Assembly (NCBI GenBank): GCA_017395045.1
Contig: JAFPWG010000011.1
Span: forward strand, 62,001-126,000
Direction of reading: 5' to 3'
Source: Bacteroidales bacterium
GTDB taxonomy: Bacteria; Bacteroidota; Bacteroidia; Bacteroidales; UBA932
DNA: 64,000 nt
Positions within the stretch are counted from its first letter, which is position 1. Every line of letters starts with the position of its first letter. The notes under the pieces are model-generated. The model saw only the letters and a list, made by a program, of their open reading frames with translations. It was not told where the DNA came from and ran no database searches. Position numbers and translations under genes: made by a program. Of this stretch, positions 39,011 through 49,100 are shown piece after piece.

Positions 39011-40543
39011 ATGACACTTGAAGAAATCCTTGCAGTGGAAGATATCTCGAAGAAGATACAACTGCTCAAAGCCTACCGAAAGACCCCGCTCCCGAAGGTC
39101 AAGGAGCTGCGGGATGAGTGGGACCCCGACCAGCACGACGTTATGAACCCGTCCATCCGCAAGAAGCGGAAGGTACTGGTGAAGGAGGCCGAATACGGCG
39201 AAGATGACAACATCATCAAGCCCGCCATCTATCAGGAAGAGGACGTGAACCGCGTCGCCCTGCCCATCGAGCAGGAGATTGTGAACATTCACACGGCCTT
39301 CACCGTCGGCAAGGACCCGCTGCTCTCCTACAAGTCCAACGGAAAGAAGGAGGATGACCTGTATGCCGTAATCCAGACCATCAACCGTGACAACAAAATC
39401 CGCTACCAGAACAAGCGCGTCACCCGTACCTGGTTCTCGGAGCAGGATGTCGTGGAGTATTGGTACGAGAAGACCGACACCGGCTTCTGGGCGAAGGTCG
39501 CGGCCAAAATCAAGCAGCTGTTCGGCTCCGTCAAGCCCGCCAACAAGCTGCGCTGCACCATCTGGTCCCCGTTCCGTGGCGACACCCTTTATCCGTTCTT
39601 CGATGAGACCGGCGACTATGTAGCCCAGAGCCGCTCCTACACCATCACGGAGCACACCCTGTTCGGCCGTCGCCGCGTCGAGTTTTTCCAGACGGTCACG
39701 GCAACTAACGTCTTTGTCTGGAAGAAGGTCAGCGGCGTGTGGTCCCTGGACGAGCGCAAGAGCTTCGAGCATCACTTCCCGAAGCTCCCCTGCATCTACG
39801 GCTACCGCGACCGCACCCTGTGCCACAACATCAAGCCCCAGAGGGCCCGTCTGGAGAAGGTGCTGTCCGACTATGCCGACTGCATAGATTACCACTTCTT
39901 CCCGTACCTCATCCTGAAGGGCGAGCTGGCCGGTGAAGCTGGCCTCGGCAATCAGGACGAGCGGCGCAGGATGATTAAGATTGAGGAAGAGGGCGATGCG
40001 TTCTACCTGACTTGGGACCAGACCCCGGAGGCCATCAAGCTGGAGATAACCACCCTGCTGGAGAACATCTACGGCCTGACCTCTACGCCACGCATCACGT
40101 TCGAGAATATGAAGAACCTCGGGCAGGCTGTCTCCGGCGTGGCGTTCAAGTATATGTTCATGCAGATTCTCCTTGCCGTTGACAATCACGCTGAGGTGCT
40201 GGGTGAGTTCCTTCAGCGCCGTTACAACTTCCTCGTTGCGGCCATCGGCTCCTTGTGCCCTGGCCTGAAAGAAGCTGCCGACACCATCGACATCACCGTG
40301 GAGATTCAGCCCTACAGCATCGACAACCTGAAGGAGAAGCTGGAGATTGCCACCGGCGCGAAGGATGCCAAGTTTATGAGCCGCAAGAGCGGTATCATGT
40401 TCCTTGGTATGACGGACCAGGTGGAGGAAGAAATCGCCCAGATTGACGAAGAGGACAAGGAGCAGGCCCAGAAGGATGCCCAGAACGGCCAAGGCGCGGC
40501 GAAGACCGGCGAGAAGCCCGCAGCCAGCGCCCCGGCCAAATAG
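39011..40543 (+). CDS. Portal protein (SPP1 gp6-like)
   Basis: The 510-residue protein follows the terminase and has the SPP1-type portal layout: 'NRVALPIEQEIVNIHTAFTV', 'HHFPKLPCIYGYRDRTLCHN', 'ILKGELAGEAGLGNQDERRR', 'FENMKNLGQAVSGVAFKYMF'. It forms the ring for DNA entry and the neck. The C-terminus is Lys/Ala/Pro-rich and disordered. Confidence 0.88.
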   Translation: MTLEEILAVEDISKKIQLLKAYRKTPLPKVKELRDEWDPDQHDVMNPSIRKKRKVLVKEAEYGEDDNIIKPAIYQEEDVNRVALPIEQEIVNIHTAFTVGKDPLLSYKSNGKKEDDLYAVIQTINRDNKIRYQNKRVTRTWFSEQDVVEYWYEKTDTGFWAKVAAKIKQLFGSVKPANKLRCTIWSPFRGDTLYPFFDETGDYVAQSRSYTITEHTLFGRRRVEFFQTVTATNVFVWKKVSGVWSLDERKSFEHHFPKLPCIYGYRDRTLCHNIKPQRARLEKVLSDYADCIDYHFFPYLILKGELAGEAGLGNQDERRRMIKIEEEGDAFYLTWDQTPEAIKLEITTLLENIYGLTSTPRITFENMKNLGQAVSGVAFKYMFMQILLAVDNHAEVLGEFLQRRYNFLVAAIGSLCPGLKEAADTIDITVEIQPYSIDNLKEKLEIATGAKDAKFMSRKSGIMFLGMTDQVEEEIAQIDEEDKEQAQKDAQNGQGAAKTGEKPAASAPAK

Positions 40544-40601
40544 ACCCATCCGCCACAAGGCGGGTATTTCATCTTCTTGTTTGTAGTCCCCGAAAGGGGC
40601 G

Positions 40602-40629
40602 GTGGCCGTGCCCTGACAGGTACGGCCAC
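40602..40629 (+). terminator. Stem-loop after the portal gene
   Basis: 8-bp stem gtggccgt / acggccac, followed by TTGCGTTTTTG. It lies in the 217-bp gap between portal and scaffold and may attenuate transcription into the capsid genes. TAATTTTG at 40717-40724 matches a -7 box and could restart transcription, but I see no proper -33 element. Confidence 0.5.
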
Positions 40630-40760
40630 TTGCGTTTTTGAAATTATTTGGTGAACGCACCCGGTGACATTCACGGATGAATCCCCGGAAACGTGGTCTT
40701 GCGTGCGCGTCCCGGGTAATTTTGCGACATCGAATTTATAGTAACCAAAAAGCGCTTTTT

Positions 40761-41462
40761 ATGTTCAAACAAATTCTTGCGGCCTTGCAACAGAAATTCC
40801 CTGGGGTAGAGGCCAGCTGGCTGGAGCCTATGGCGAGGAAACTCGCAAAGGAGACGACCAAAGCAGAGGACGTTCAGGCGGCAGTCGATGCCGTTACGAC
40901 CTCACAGGTGATGGAGACCTATTCGGATTTCAGGGTTAATCAGGCTGTCGCCACGGCCTCGACCAAGGCGGTGACTGATTATGAGACCAAGCACAACCTG
41001 AAAGACGGAAAGCCGGTCGAAGCAGGGGGCACATCTGGAAACCAAACGCAACCTGCGCAACAGCAGCCCAACAACCAAGAGGAACCCGCGTGGGCAAAGA
41101 AGCTCGCCGAGCGCCTGGACGCAATCGAAGAGCGGGAGACCGCAAAGGCGAACGCGGCCAAGCAGCAGGGCTTCGGCTCCACTCTGGTAGCCATCCTCAA
41201 GGAAAAAGGGGTCCGCGAATCATTCTACGCGCCCATCATCAACGGGCGTGAGTTCAAGGATGAGGACGAGGTGAAAGCATTTGCCGAAACCGTGGAGCAG
41301 TCCTTCAAGGATGACGAGCAGGCTGTGGCTAACGCCAATCATTCCGGTAATCGTCAGCCCGACCAGTCCGGCGCGGGCCAACAGGGCGATGAAGACCCCC
41401 TCCTGAAAGCCGCACAGGAGAAAACCGACCAGCTCGCGGCAGAGAAAAACAAAAAATCCTAA
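40761..41462 (+). CDS. Putative capsid scaffolding protein
   Basis: The ATG at 40761 gives 233 residues. The protein is helical and charged, Gln/Ala/Lys-rich, with a long low-complexity middle (NQTQPAQQQPNNQEEPAWAK), a heptad-like 'KKLAERLDAIEERETAKANA' and an acidic-then-basic end. Composition and position between portal and capsid genes are typical of scaffolding proteins. No protease domain is visible. Confidence 0.7.
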   Translation: MFKQILAALQQKFPGVEASWLEPMARKLAKETTKAEDVQAAVDAVTTSQVMETYSDFRVNQAVATASTKAVTDYETKHNLKDGKPVEAGGTSGNQTQPAQQQPNNQEEPAWAKKLAERLDAIEERETAKANAAKQQGFGSTLVAILKEKGVRESFYAPIINGREFKDEDEVKAFAETVEQSFKDDEQAVANANHSGNRQPDQSGAGQQGDEDPLLKAAQEKTDQLAAEKNKKS

Positions 41463-41478
41463 TTAACCCCAATCAATT

Positions 41479-42279
41479 ATGGCAGCAGGAGTTATTTACG
41501 ACGACAATGCTTTTGAGGTCGAGAGGGAGCTTTATGCGGTAGATTCCGGCTATCGTTCTCAGGGTGGTTTCAACCTTGACACCGAGGGCCTTCCCGCTGG
41601 TGCTCACGTCCCCGTCCTCTGCCCTCTCCTGATTGACTTCGCGAACCGCAAGGCTTACGTGGTCAACAACCTGAAGGTGGTGGAGGCCGCTGCGGCCGCT
41701 GCAACGTCCGTCAAAATCCAGAAGGGCAGCTTCGCCAAGGCTGGCAAGTTTGTCCTGCCCAACGGTGTCGTGGTTACGGTGTCCGCCGTCGATAAGTCCG
41801 AAGAGGCTTACGACGAGCTGACGGTTTCCGCTCTGTCCGAGGCCATCGCAGCCGGTGCGGTCCTCTCCGAGGCCGAGGCTGTGAAGCTCACCGCGAAGGT
41901 GTTTGCCAACGCGGCGGCTGCGGCTACCTCCGTCAAGATTGCGAAGGGCTCCGGCATCACCGGCGCTTGCACGCTCTCCGACGGCACCAACGACATCGCC
42001 GTTTCCGCTATCGACACCTCCCGTGCCGATTACGACACCCTGACCGTCACCGCCCTCACCGCCAAGCTCGACGCTGGCGCAGTCATCGAGGAAAAGACGG
42101 CCAGCTCCTACAAGGCCGCCCGCGTGGCGACCGCTCTCAACTATGCACGCACCAAGGTGGAGACCGGCGCGACCGTCACCGCCCTCTTCCGTGCTTACGA
42201 AATCAAGGAGGCCGAGCTTTACGTCCCTGTGACCGAGGCTGACAAGGCTTCCCTCACGTCCCGTTTCATGTTCGTATAA
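41479..42279 (+). CDS. Head decoration/head fibre-like protein with internal duplication
   Basis: The 266-residue protein has an N-terminal capsid-associated part, then two tandem repeats of about 75 residues (each beginning 'AAAAATSVKI.KGS' and containing 'TVSAVDKSEEAYDELTVSAL' or 'AVSAIDTSRADYDTLTVTAL'). Such beta modules occur in head fibre/decoration proteins. The gene lies directly before the major capsid gene. The duplication probably extends a surface spike. Confidence 0.65.
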   Translation: MAAGVIYDDNAFEVERELYAVDSGYRSQGGFNLDTEGLPAGAHVPVLCPLLIDFANRKAYVVNNLKVVEAAAAAATSVKIQKGSFAKAGKFVLPNGVVVTVSAVDKSEEAYDELTVSALSEAIAAGAVLSEAEAVKLTAKVFANAAAAATSVKIAKGSGITGACTLSDGTNDIAVSAIDTSRADYDTLTVTALTAKLDAGAVIEEKTASSYKAARVATALNYARTKVETGATVTALFRAYEIKEAELYVPVTEADKASLTSRFMFV

Positions 42280-42294
42280 AAAGGATTACAAGCT

Positions 42295-43386
42295 ATGATT
42301 TACACTATTGACAACATTCTTGCGAATCCCGTCTTTATGAACGTGGTCATCAACAGGGCGCTGGTAACTCTCACCGACCAGGACCGCATCGACTGGCCGG
42401 ATTACCTCGACCCTCTGCCCACCAACCCTGACGGGACGTTCAAGACCTTCTCCGGCAACCAGACCGCCGTCATCATCGGTTCCTTCATCGACAAGAATGC
42501 CAACAAGCCCGTCCGCAAGCGTCACGCGATGGCCAAGGGCCAGGGCGAAGTCGGCTCCCTCGGTGAAGCCTACCAGATGGATAACGACCGCCTCGACCGT
42601 CTCCAGGAGCTCGTCGAGACCCTGAACCGTCTGGGCCGTCAGGAGGATATGGAGGCTGTCGTCAACTTCCTCGTTGACGATTTCCGCCAGTGCGCCCTCG
42701 CGCCCCACAAGCGCATGGACCTGATGCTCAACGACCTCAAGTTCAGCGGCCAGGCTTCTGTCCGCAGCAAGGCCGACGAGAACGGTGTAAAAATCAACAC
42801 CATCACCCTTCCCTTCAAGACCGGGAAGAACAAGCTCGTCCCCGTCGCCGGCAACAAGAGCACCTTCATTTCCTACCTCATCAATGCCATCCCGACCCTG
42901 CGTCTGGCCGGTTGCGATGCGACCATCATGGAAATGAACCGCTTCACCTTCACCAAGTGCATCCTCGGGTGCCAGGAGTTCAAGGATAACTTCCTGACGA
43001 AGGTGGCGAACTTCGAGGTGGGCCACAGCATCTCCCTTATTTCCCCGAACATCGTCAACGACGTGTTCGCGTCTCTCCAGATTCCCTACCGCATCAAGCT
43101 CAAGGAGGTCTATATCAACATGCAGGACGGCTCGGCCATCAACGCCGTGCCCAACTACAAGATTTCCCTCCTGCCGGGCGAGAAAATCGGCAACCTCCGT
43201 CACCACACCCCGTATGAGCTCAAGGACCGTATTCCCGGCAAGGCTTATACCGAGCAGGACTACGGCATGTTCATCGCGACGGAGCGCACCAAGGAAGGGC
43301 GTTTCATGGAGTACGGTTGCGACTGGATTGTCGATATCAACCGTTCCAACAGGATGGGTCTCATCGACTGCTCCGCTTTCGAGTAG
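42295..43386 (+). CDS. Major capsid protein
   Basis: This 363-residue protein has the size and location of an HK97-fold major capsid protein. Conserved-looking elements are 'HAMAKGQGEVGSLGEAYQMD', 'NDRLDRLQELVETLNRLGRQ', an extended beta part and C-terminal 'RTKEGRFMEYGCDWIVDINR'. Homology class is inferred from order (scaffold, decoration, capsid, connectors) and from the many related Bacteroidetes prophage proteins I recall. Confidence 0.85.
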   Translation: MIYTIDNILANPVFMNVVINRALVTLTDQDRIDWPDYLDPLPTNPDGTFKTFSGNQTAVIIGSFIDKNANKPVRKRHAMAKGQGEVGSLGEAYQMDNDRLDRLQELVETLNRLGRQEDMEAVVNFLVDDFRQCALAPHKRMDLMLNDLKFSGQASVRSKADENGVKINTITLPFKTGKNKLVPVAGNKSTFISYLINAIPTLRLAGCDATIMEMNRFTFTKCILGCQEFKDNFLTKVANFEVGHSISLISPNIVNDVFASLQIPYRIKLKEVYINMQDGSAINAVPNYKISLLPGEKIGNLRHHTPYELKDRIPGKAYTEQDYGMFIATERTKEGRFMEYGCDWIVDINRSNRMGLIDCSAFE

Positions 43387-43394
43387 TAGCTGCG

Positions 43395-43712
43395 ATGACG
43401 ATATCCGAGTTCATAGTGAAGCAGTTCGAGGACTTCGGCGTGAGGTTGTCGGATGCCACCGTTCTTGACATCGTGCTCAAGAACAAGCTGACCGCCAACG
43501 CCGAAGTCACGGCTTCCAACCACAGGGAGGCGAGCATCGCCATGATAAAGTCGGTGCCCAAGCTGCTCATTATGCCGCAGGCCGTCTCCGAGGGCGGCGT
43601 TAGCATATCCAAGGCCAGCCGGGAAGCGATTCTCGATTGGTACAGATTACAATGCAAGGAATATGGGATTAAGGATGAGCTGACGAAAAAGCCAAGGGTC
43701 ACGTTCTTATGA
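43395..43712 (+). CDS. Head-tail connector (adaptor-like)
   Basis: The ATG at 43395 gives 105 residues. The protein is helical ('MTISEFIVKQFEDFGVRLSD', 'AILDWYRLQCKEYGIKDELT'), right after the capsid gene where gp6/gp15-type adaptor proteins lie. It overlaps the next gene by 4 bp. Confidence 0.65.
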   Translation: MTISEFIVKQFEDFGVRLSDATVLDIVLKNKLTANAEVTASNHREASIAMIKSVPKLLIMPQAVSEGGVSISKASREAILDWYRLQCKEYGIKDELTKKPRVTFL

Positions 43713-44029
43713 TTTACTTCCCGAATGGTTTCATAAAGGTGGTCCAGAAGACCGGCGGCGGCTTCCAGAACGGAAAGCCGGTTGCTGTCACTGAAACCCG
43801 TGGCGAGGCAATCCCCTGCCATTATGAGACCGTCCAGAAGGACATAAGGGGCCAGGCTGATGACAGCTACTTCACGAGGGAATCCTATCGGGTCCGAATC
43901 GACCTCCAGAGCTTCGATGCCAAGACCATAGAGCTTTTCCGGAAGGACGGAACTTCGTCTGTCGGGACGTTCGAGGTTCAGAGCATCGAGCAGCTGGAGA
44001 AGGTCGGGCAGGTTCTGATTAAGGTCTGA
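43709..44029 (+). CDS. Head closure/connector protein
   Basis: The 106-residue, beta-rich protein ('TETRGEAIPCHYETVQKDIR', 'SYFTRESYRVRIDLQSFDAK') has the size and order of head-closure (gp16/FII-like) proteins. Function is assigned by synteny. Confidence 0.6.
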   Translation: MIYFPNGFIKVVQKTGGGFQNGKPVAVTETRGEAIPCHYETVQKDIRGQADDSYFTRESYRVRIDLQSFDAKTIELFRKDGTSSVGTFEVQSIEQLEKVGQVLIKV

Positions 44030-44033
44030 CACC

Positions 44034-44471
44034 ATGCCAATCCGACGGCTCACACCCCAAAGCAAAGAGACGGCGTTTGTCCGTCAAGGCGTTGAGAGGA
44101 CCATCGAAAGGCTCGTTGAGGCTCTATCCGAAATCGGCGAGAGCGTCTGCCAGACCGCCAGCCGGAGCCACCGCTACGAGGACCAGACAGGCAACCTTTC
44201 CAGTTCCATAGGCTATTGCATTATACGTGATGGCGAAATCGTCCGCGAGGGCGGTTTTACGGTAGTAAAAAGTGGCGCAGAGGGGGCGGCGAAAGGAAGG
44301 GAATACCTTCACCAGCTCGCGCCGGAGCACTCAAGGGGCTTGGTACTGCTTGTGGTCGCTGGCATGGAGTATTCGGGATATATCGAGGCGATGGGCCTTG
44401 ACGTTCTGGATTCCGCAGAAATCAAAGCACGTGAACTGACCCGCCAGCTGCTCTCGTCCCTGGGATATTAG
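44034..44471 (+). CDS. HK97 gp10-like tail completion protein
   Basis: The 145-residue protein has 'VSKSGAEGAAKGREYLHQLA'-type features (residues V-K-S-G-A-E-G-A) and 'YEDQTGNLSSSIGYCIIRDG', a pattern common to HK97 gp10/minor-tail proteins ('TGNLRRSI'). It completes the head-tail junction. Assigned by motif plus order. Confidence 0.65.
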   Translation: MPIRRLTPQSKETAFVRQGVERTIERLVEALSEIGESVCQTASRSHRYEDQTGNLSSSIGYCIIRDGEIVREGGFTVVKSGAEGAAKGREYLHQLAPEHSRGLVLLVVAGMEYSGYIEAMGLDVLDSAEIKARELTRQLLSSLGY

Positions 44472-44475
44472 GACA

Positions 44476-44889
44476 ATGGCAACGAAAGGCACACCTGAAA
44501 TCGAACAGGATATTTACGATGCGCTGGAGACATTCTTCAGCACCAGTATCGGCGGCTCTCTCTACGAAGAGGACTGCCGCCCGCTCGATTCCAAGGCCGA
44601 GGATGCCGTGATAATCGTCTCTGCCGCCGGAGCCGAACAGATTCAGGAAGGCAAGGCGAAAATCAACATCTATGTGCCCGATATCGACAACGGCTCCGGC
44701 CATCCCGTCCCGAATAAGGACAGGGCGCAGGAGATATCCAAGCTCGAAGATGCCCTCGTCCAGACCCTCAACGATGCTGACACCGGCTACCTCTTCGGAA
44801 TCGACAAAGCGGCCCAGGTCTTCGTCAATCGCGATAACAAACAGCATTTTGTAAGCATTGGTCTTACCTTTCAACGAATCACTTTCTAA
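44476..44889 (+). CDS. Tail terminator-like protein
   Basis: The 137-residue alpha/beta protein ('EIEQDIYDALETFFSTSIGG', 'KINIYVPDIDNGSGHPVPNK') lies immediately before the tail tube gene, the usual place of the tail terminator (gpU-like). Synteny-based call. Confidence 0.6.
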   Translation: MATKGTPEIEQDIYDALETFFSTSIGGSLYEEDCRPLDSKAEDAVIIVSAAGAEQIQEGKAKINIYVPDIDNGSGHPVPNKDRAQEISKLEDALVQTLNDADTGYLFGIDKAAQVFVNRDNKQHFVSIGLTFQRITF

Positions 44890-44903
44890 ATCCTTTACGC
44901 ATT

Positions 44904-45443
44904 ATGGCAAGAAAAATAATGGCTTGGAGCAAGTGTAAGGTCGAAATCGGCGTAGCAACCGGGACCTTCTCTATGCCCTCTTCCGCGCTGACTGATGTCG
45001 GCGTTATCAAGGACAAGTCTGCCGTTCTGGAGGCTTTGGATGGCGACGAGCTCTCTGCCCGTGGTACTGGCGGCGAGGAAGTCGGCCACGAGGACCTCGA
45101 AGGGGGCTTGCAGCTCACCGTCCGCGTCATCGAGCCTGAGAACGAACTGCTGACCGCACTCGGTCTCGGGGAGGTGGCGAACACCACAGACTTCAACGTC
45201 AAGACCCACATTCCCTCCGACAACTACGCGGTGAAGGTCACTCCGAAGAACGTCGGCGCTATGGGCATCCAGTGCCCTCTGTCCTCCATCAAGTACAAGC
45301 CCGGCTGGAGCGACGCGGACGGCAACTATGCCGACCTCGTTTTCCGCTTCATCAAGATTGACGAATCTTCCAACTGGTACACCCGGTTCAAGAAGCCTGC
45401 GCCAGTCTCCAGTGGCGGCGGTAGCGGCACGGGTACCAGCTAA
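44904..45443 (+). CDS. Major tail tube protein
   Basis: The 179-residue, beta-rich protein ('WSKCKVEIGVATGTFSMPSS', 'GEEVGHEDLEGGLQLTVRVI', 'YAVKVTPKNVGAMGIQCPLS') ends in a Gly/Ser tail (GGGSGTGTS). Size and position between terminator and tail-chaperone genes indicate the tube subunit. A strong stem-loop follows. Confidence 0.75.
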   Translation: MARKIMAWSKCKVEIGVATGTFSMPSSALTDVGVIKDKSAVLEALDGDELSARGTGGEEVGHEDLEGGLQLTVRVIEPENELLTALGLGEVANTTDFNVKTHIPSDNYAVKVTPKNVGAMGIQCPLSSIKYKPGWSDADGNYADLVFRFIKIDESSNWYTRFKKPAPVSSGGGSGTGTS

Positions 45444-45468
45444 TCGCGATGGCCGGAAATCTGAATGC

Positions 45469-45496
45469 ACAGGCCGGGTGTTAGGGCCCGGCCTGT
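45469..45496 (+). terminator. Stem-loop after the tail tube gene
   Basis: 10-bp perfect stem acaggccggg / cccggcctgt with an 8-nt loop, 26 bp after the tube gene stop. It probably terminates or protects the abundant tube message. No T-run. Confidence 0.6.
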
Positions 45497-45517
45497 ATTG
45501 CTAACAAAAGAATCCGA

Positions 45518-45979
45518 ATGAAGAAAAGACTTGAATCATTAGCCGCCGACATCGTTTTCAACAGGCCGGTTGAGCTGGTTGTCAAAGGCCGCACGTTCAC
45601 CTTCCCGCGTCCGACGATGGCAACCCTCATCGCCGCGTCAGAGGTGATTGCGGAGCTGCCTGCGCGGAAGATGAACACAAAGAAGATGACCACCGAATCT
45701 ATGGCGATAGCGCCGTACACCAAGCCCGTGGGCAAGGTGGCGGCTATTCTCCTTCTCGGTGTCAGCAACAGCAAATCAACGTTCAAGAAAGCTGCCTGGC
45801 GGCGCAAGGTCCGCCGGTATGGCGACGAGCTGATGCGGACCCTCACCCCGGAAGAAATGCAGGACCTTATTTTCAAGGTCCTCGAAGAGGCGAAAGTGGG
45901 GCATTTTTTCGGGCTTACCACTTCCCTGCTCGAAGTAAACCTGCTTCGCAGAACGGTAGCGGAGGAAGTGGAAAAATAG
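45518..45979 (+). CDS. Tail assembly chaperone (G-like)
   Basis: The 153-residue protein lies between tube and tape-measure genes, with typical short alpha-rich composition ('RPTMATLIAASEVIAELPAR', 'LTPEEMQDLIFKVLEEAKVG'). Its end overlaps the -1 frame of a downstream open frame, and a G GAA AAA slippery sequence directly precedes the stop codon, so a longer G-T type product is expected. Confidence 0.75.
   Translation: MKKRLESLAADIVFNRPVELVVKGRTFTFPRPTMATLIAASEVIAELPARKMNTKKMTTESMAIAPYTKPVGKVAAILLLGVSNSKSTFKKAAWRRKVRRYGDELMRTLTPEEMQDLIFKVLEEAKVGHFFGLTTSLLEVNLLRRTVAEEVEK
45970..45976 (+). promoter_or_regulatory. Programmed -1 frameshift site
   Basis: The sequence G GAA AAA followed by the zero-frame stop TAG (45977-45979). 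Slipping back one base continues as ATA GAC AAT and stays open to 46188. The heptamer is not perfect at the P site (GAA to GGA), but AAA can re-pair fully. Position at the chaperone stop matches lambda G/GT logic. Confidence 0.65.
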
Positions 45980-46188
45980 ACAATGATAGCATCTGGGCGA
46001 TAATTCTCGGCATGTCGAAGGGCCTTGATATCCCGATTGAAGACGTGCTTTATAAATACAGCTATGCGAGCCTTTGCCTGTTGAGCGCGACGCTCCCAAG
46101 CAATGAGCCGATGACAGAAGAGGAAAAGAAGGAAGCGGAATGGGATGACCGTCTCGATGCCAATATACCCGGTAATTTCGATTTGTAA
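45976..46188 (+). CDS. Tail assembly chaperone frameshift extension (T-like)
   Basis: About 70 residues in the -1 frame (I-D-N-D-S-I-W-A-I-I-L-G...), reached by frameshifting from the chaperone. If translated alone it could begin at the ATG at 46012 (MSKGLDIPIEDVLYKYSYAS; 58 residues). The segment ends in an acidic 'MTEEEKKEAEWDDRLDANIP'. It stops 3 bp before the tape-measure ATG, as the T part does in many siphoviruses. Confidence 0.65.
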   Translation: MDNDSIWAIILGMSKGLDIPIEDVLYKYSYASLCLLSATLPSNEPMTEEEKKEAEWDDRLDANIPGNFDL

Positions 46189-46191
46189 GGA

Positions 46192-49100
46192 ATGGCGAAC
46201 GAAGGTACATACTATGGCGTAGGTCTGGATATTTCCGGCGTACAGAAAGACGGTCAGGTCGTAATCGAAGAGTTCAACAAGATTGACCGCGCCGCCGCTG
46301 CCGCCGGCAAGTCCATAGATTCATCCTCGAAGAAGATGAGCGCCAGCATCACGACGCTGGATGGTGCTTACAAGAGCGCCCGGGATAACTTTGACGGTAC
46401 GGTGGACGACCTGAAGAAGGGCATCGAGCTGACGAAGCAGTACCTTACCGAGCTGAAGCTCCAGTACCGGGACACGCTCGCCGCCGTGAACAAGACGGGC
46501 GACCCCAAGATGGCGGCAGCGCTCCGCCAGATTAAGGCGGAGATTGACCTTGAAGAAGCCGCCTTGCAGGGACTTGAAGACCGTTACAAGTCCATAGCAG
46601 GAGAGGCTGCGCCGCGCTTCACCACGCAGGTGCGGCAGCTGGCAAATGAAATGATGGCCCTCCGTGCAGAGGGTCGCCAGAACTCCGAAGAATACCGCGA
46701 CCTCGAAGAGAAGATGCGCAAGCTCGTTGAGGTACAGCGCCAGTTCAGCATCGAGCGGGCCAATATGACCGCCGGGGCCAGCAACATGTTTAACGGGATG
46801 GTTAACGGCGTGCAGGGCCTCATGGGCGCTTATACCGCCGCTTCCGGCGTAGCCGGTGCCTTTACTAAGGACCAGGAGAAGCTGATGGCAATCCAGACCA
46901 AGTTGCAATCATCCATGTCTATCCTGATGGGCTTGCAGCAGCTCTCCAACACCTTGAGCTCCACGTCCGCCTTCCGCGTCACGGTCCTCACCAAGGCGAC
47001 GCAGCTCTGGCACGCCTGGAACCTCCGCACCGCTACCGGCCTTATGACTATGGGCACGTCGGCGCAGTTCGCCCGCGCCGCCACCATCGGCCTGCATTCA
47101 GCGCTCCTTCTCCTTGGAGGGGCCGCAGTCATCGCCGCGATAGCCGTCATATCCAAGCTCACCGAGCAGCAGAAGAAAGCCCGGGAAGAGCAGAAGAAAT
47201 GGCAGGATGAGGTCGGGCAGAACGTCAGTTCGCAGCTGGCCGAGTACCGCCGCCTGCAAGCCGAATGGGAGAAGTGCAACGGCTCCCTGGAGCAGCAGAA
47301 GGCCGTCGTAGAGAAGAACCGCGAGGCTTGGGAGAAGCTGGGCTTTGAGGTTAACGACACGACCACCTACGAGAAGGTGGCCGTCGAGAACTCCGAGGCT
47401 GTCGTGAACGCCCTCATCGCCCGGGCGAAAGCCGCCGCTTACGCCAGCCTTGCGGAAACCAAATATGCCAAGGCCATACAGCTGCGCCTCGCCGCCGAGA
47501 ACGTCGGCACGAAGTGGTGGCAGGAGCTTGCAATCGGCCTTGCTGGAAGCGGTGATGAATACGGTAACGGCGGGGTCAGTCAGGAGGTGCAGGATGCCAT
47601 GCGCTCCGACTTCATCGAGAACAACCGCCAGAAGTTGCTCGCCGAAGCCGCCCAGCTGGAGAAAGAGGCCGATTCCCTCATCCAGAACGGGATTGCGCAG
47701 ACGGATATCGCAACCACCCTCTTGCAGGGCCTGCCGACCGTCGTCCACAATACGACCGGGGCTACCGCCAGGACTTATGAAGAGGCCCTGGCCGAAATCC
47801 TCAAGCAGACCGACAACTTCAAGAAGCAGCTCACCTCCGCGCAGCGCGAGGGAATCCGCGACGCTTTCAGTGCCGAAATGGACGTGGCGAAGAGCTCCGA
47901 TAACTGGGAAACCTACTACCGCGCCAAGCGCGACCTTGCCAAGTTCAACTACGAACAGGAGAAAGCCGATGCCCTCGCCGCTTATGAGGCCACGGAAAGG
48001 GAGGTCGCGGAAAAGCGCCTTGAATGGCAGAAAAAAGGCTGGGACACCTCCGCGCTTGACCAGCAGCTCCAGACTGCCGCCGACCTGTACAACCAAACCG
48101 CCCAGAACATCGAGGCTTCCTACGCCGCGTCCCTTTCCGGCATTGAGAGGGAAGAAAAGGAGACCAACGACAGGATAACCGCCGACGAGCAGGCCGCGCT
48201 GAGGAAGCGCGAGCAGAACCGCATCGACTTCCTCCGTCAGTATGGTACCTTCGAGCAGAAGCTGGCCGCGACCATCGAAGATTTCGACCGCAAGATTGCG
48301 GAAGCCGAGGATGAGTTTGAGAAGAAAACCCTTGGGGCGAAGAAGGCTGATGCCATCATGGAGCTATACCGCCAGTATAGCAACATCTATAAGCTGATTT
48401 TCGCCAACGTCAAATCCCTTACTGGCTCCCTTCTGGGCGATGCCATCAAGGCGACGCAGGACCAAATCAACGAGGCCGAGAAGAACAAGGCTTCGACCGA
48501 ATCCCTTATCAAGCTCTACGAGCGCCTGCACACCCTTCAGAACGAGCAGGCGGACCGCAACCGTGGATGGGGATTTGTCGGCCTTGCTGGCAATATTGCG
48601 GCCCTTGATGCCGAGGTGGCGAAGGGTAAGGATGCGGACCTTGAAAAGGTCGCGGTGCTCCAGGACGGTATCGAAAAGTCCTTCAAGGAGATTGGCGCTG
48701 CTTTCTCCGAGCTGGGCAAGGAGCTGGAGCAGTTCGACGGCGCTCTGGGTGATATCGGCAAGACCTTCTCCGCAATCGGCGACAATGCCGATACCATCGG
48801 CAAGGCGTTCTCTGGCGGCTTCGCAGAAAACACCGCCGGCGCGATATCCACGGCCGTCTCCGGCAGCATCCAACTTCTCGGTATGGTCCTGACCTCCATC
48901 GAGAAGAATAAGAAAGCGCAGGAGGAATGGAACCTGACGATTGAGGCGGCGGAGATGAAGTACAAGATGCTTCAGCTGGACGCGCTCGACTACAAGCAGA
49001 AGAACATCTTCGGCGTTGAGAATCCCTACAAGCGTGCCATTGACGGGGCCTTGCAGTATGGCTCCGCTATGGAGGCGCTGAATGAGCAGGTCGGCAAGCT

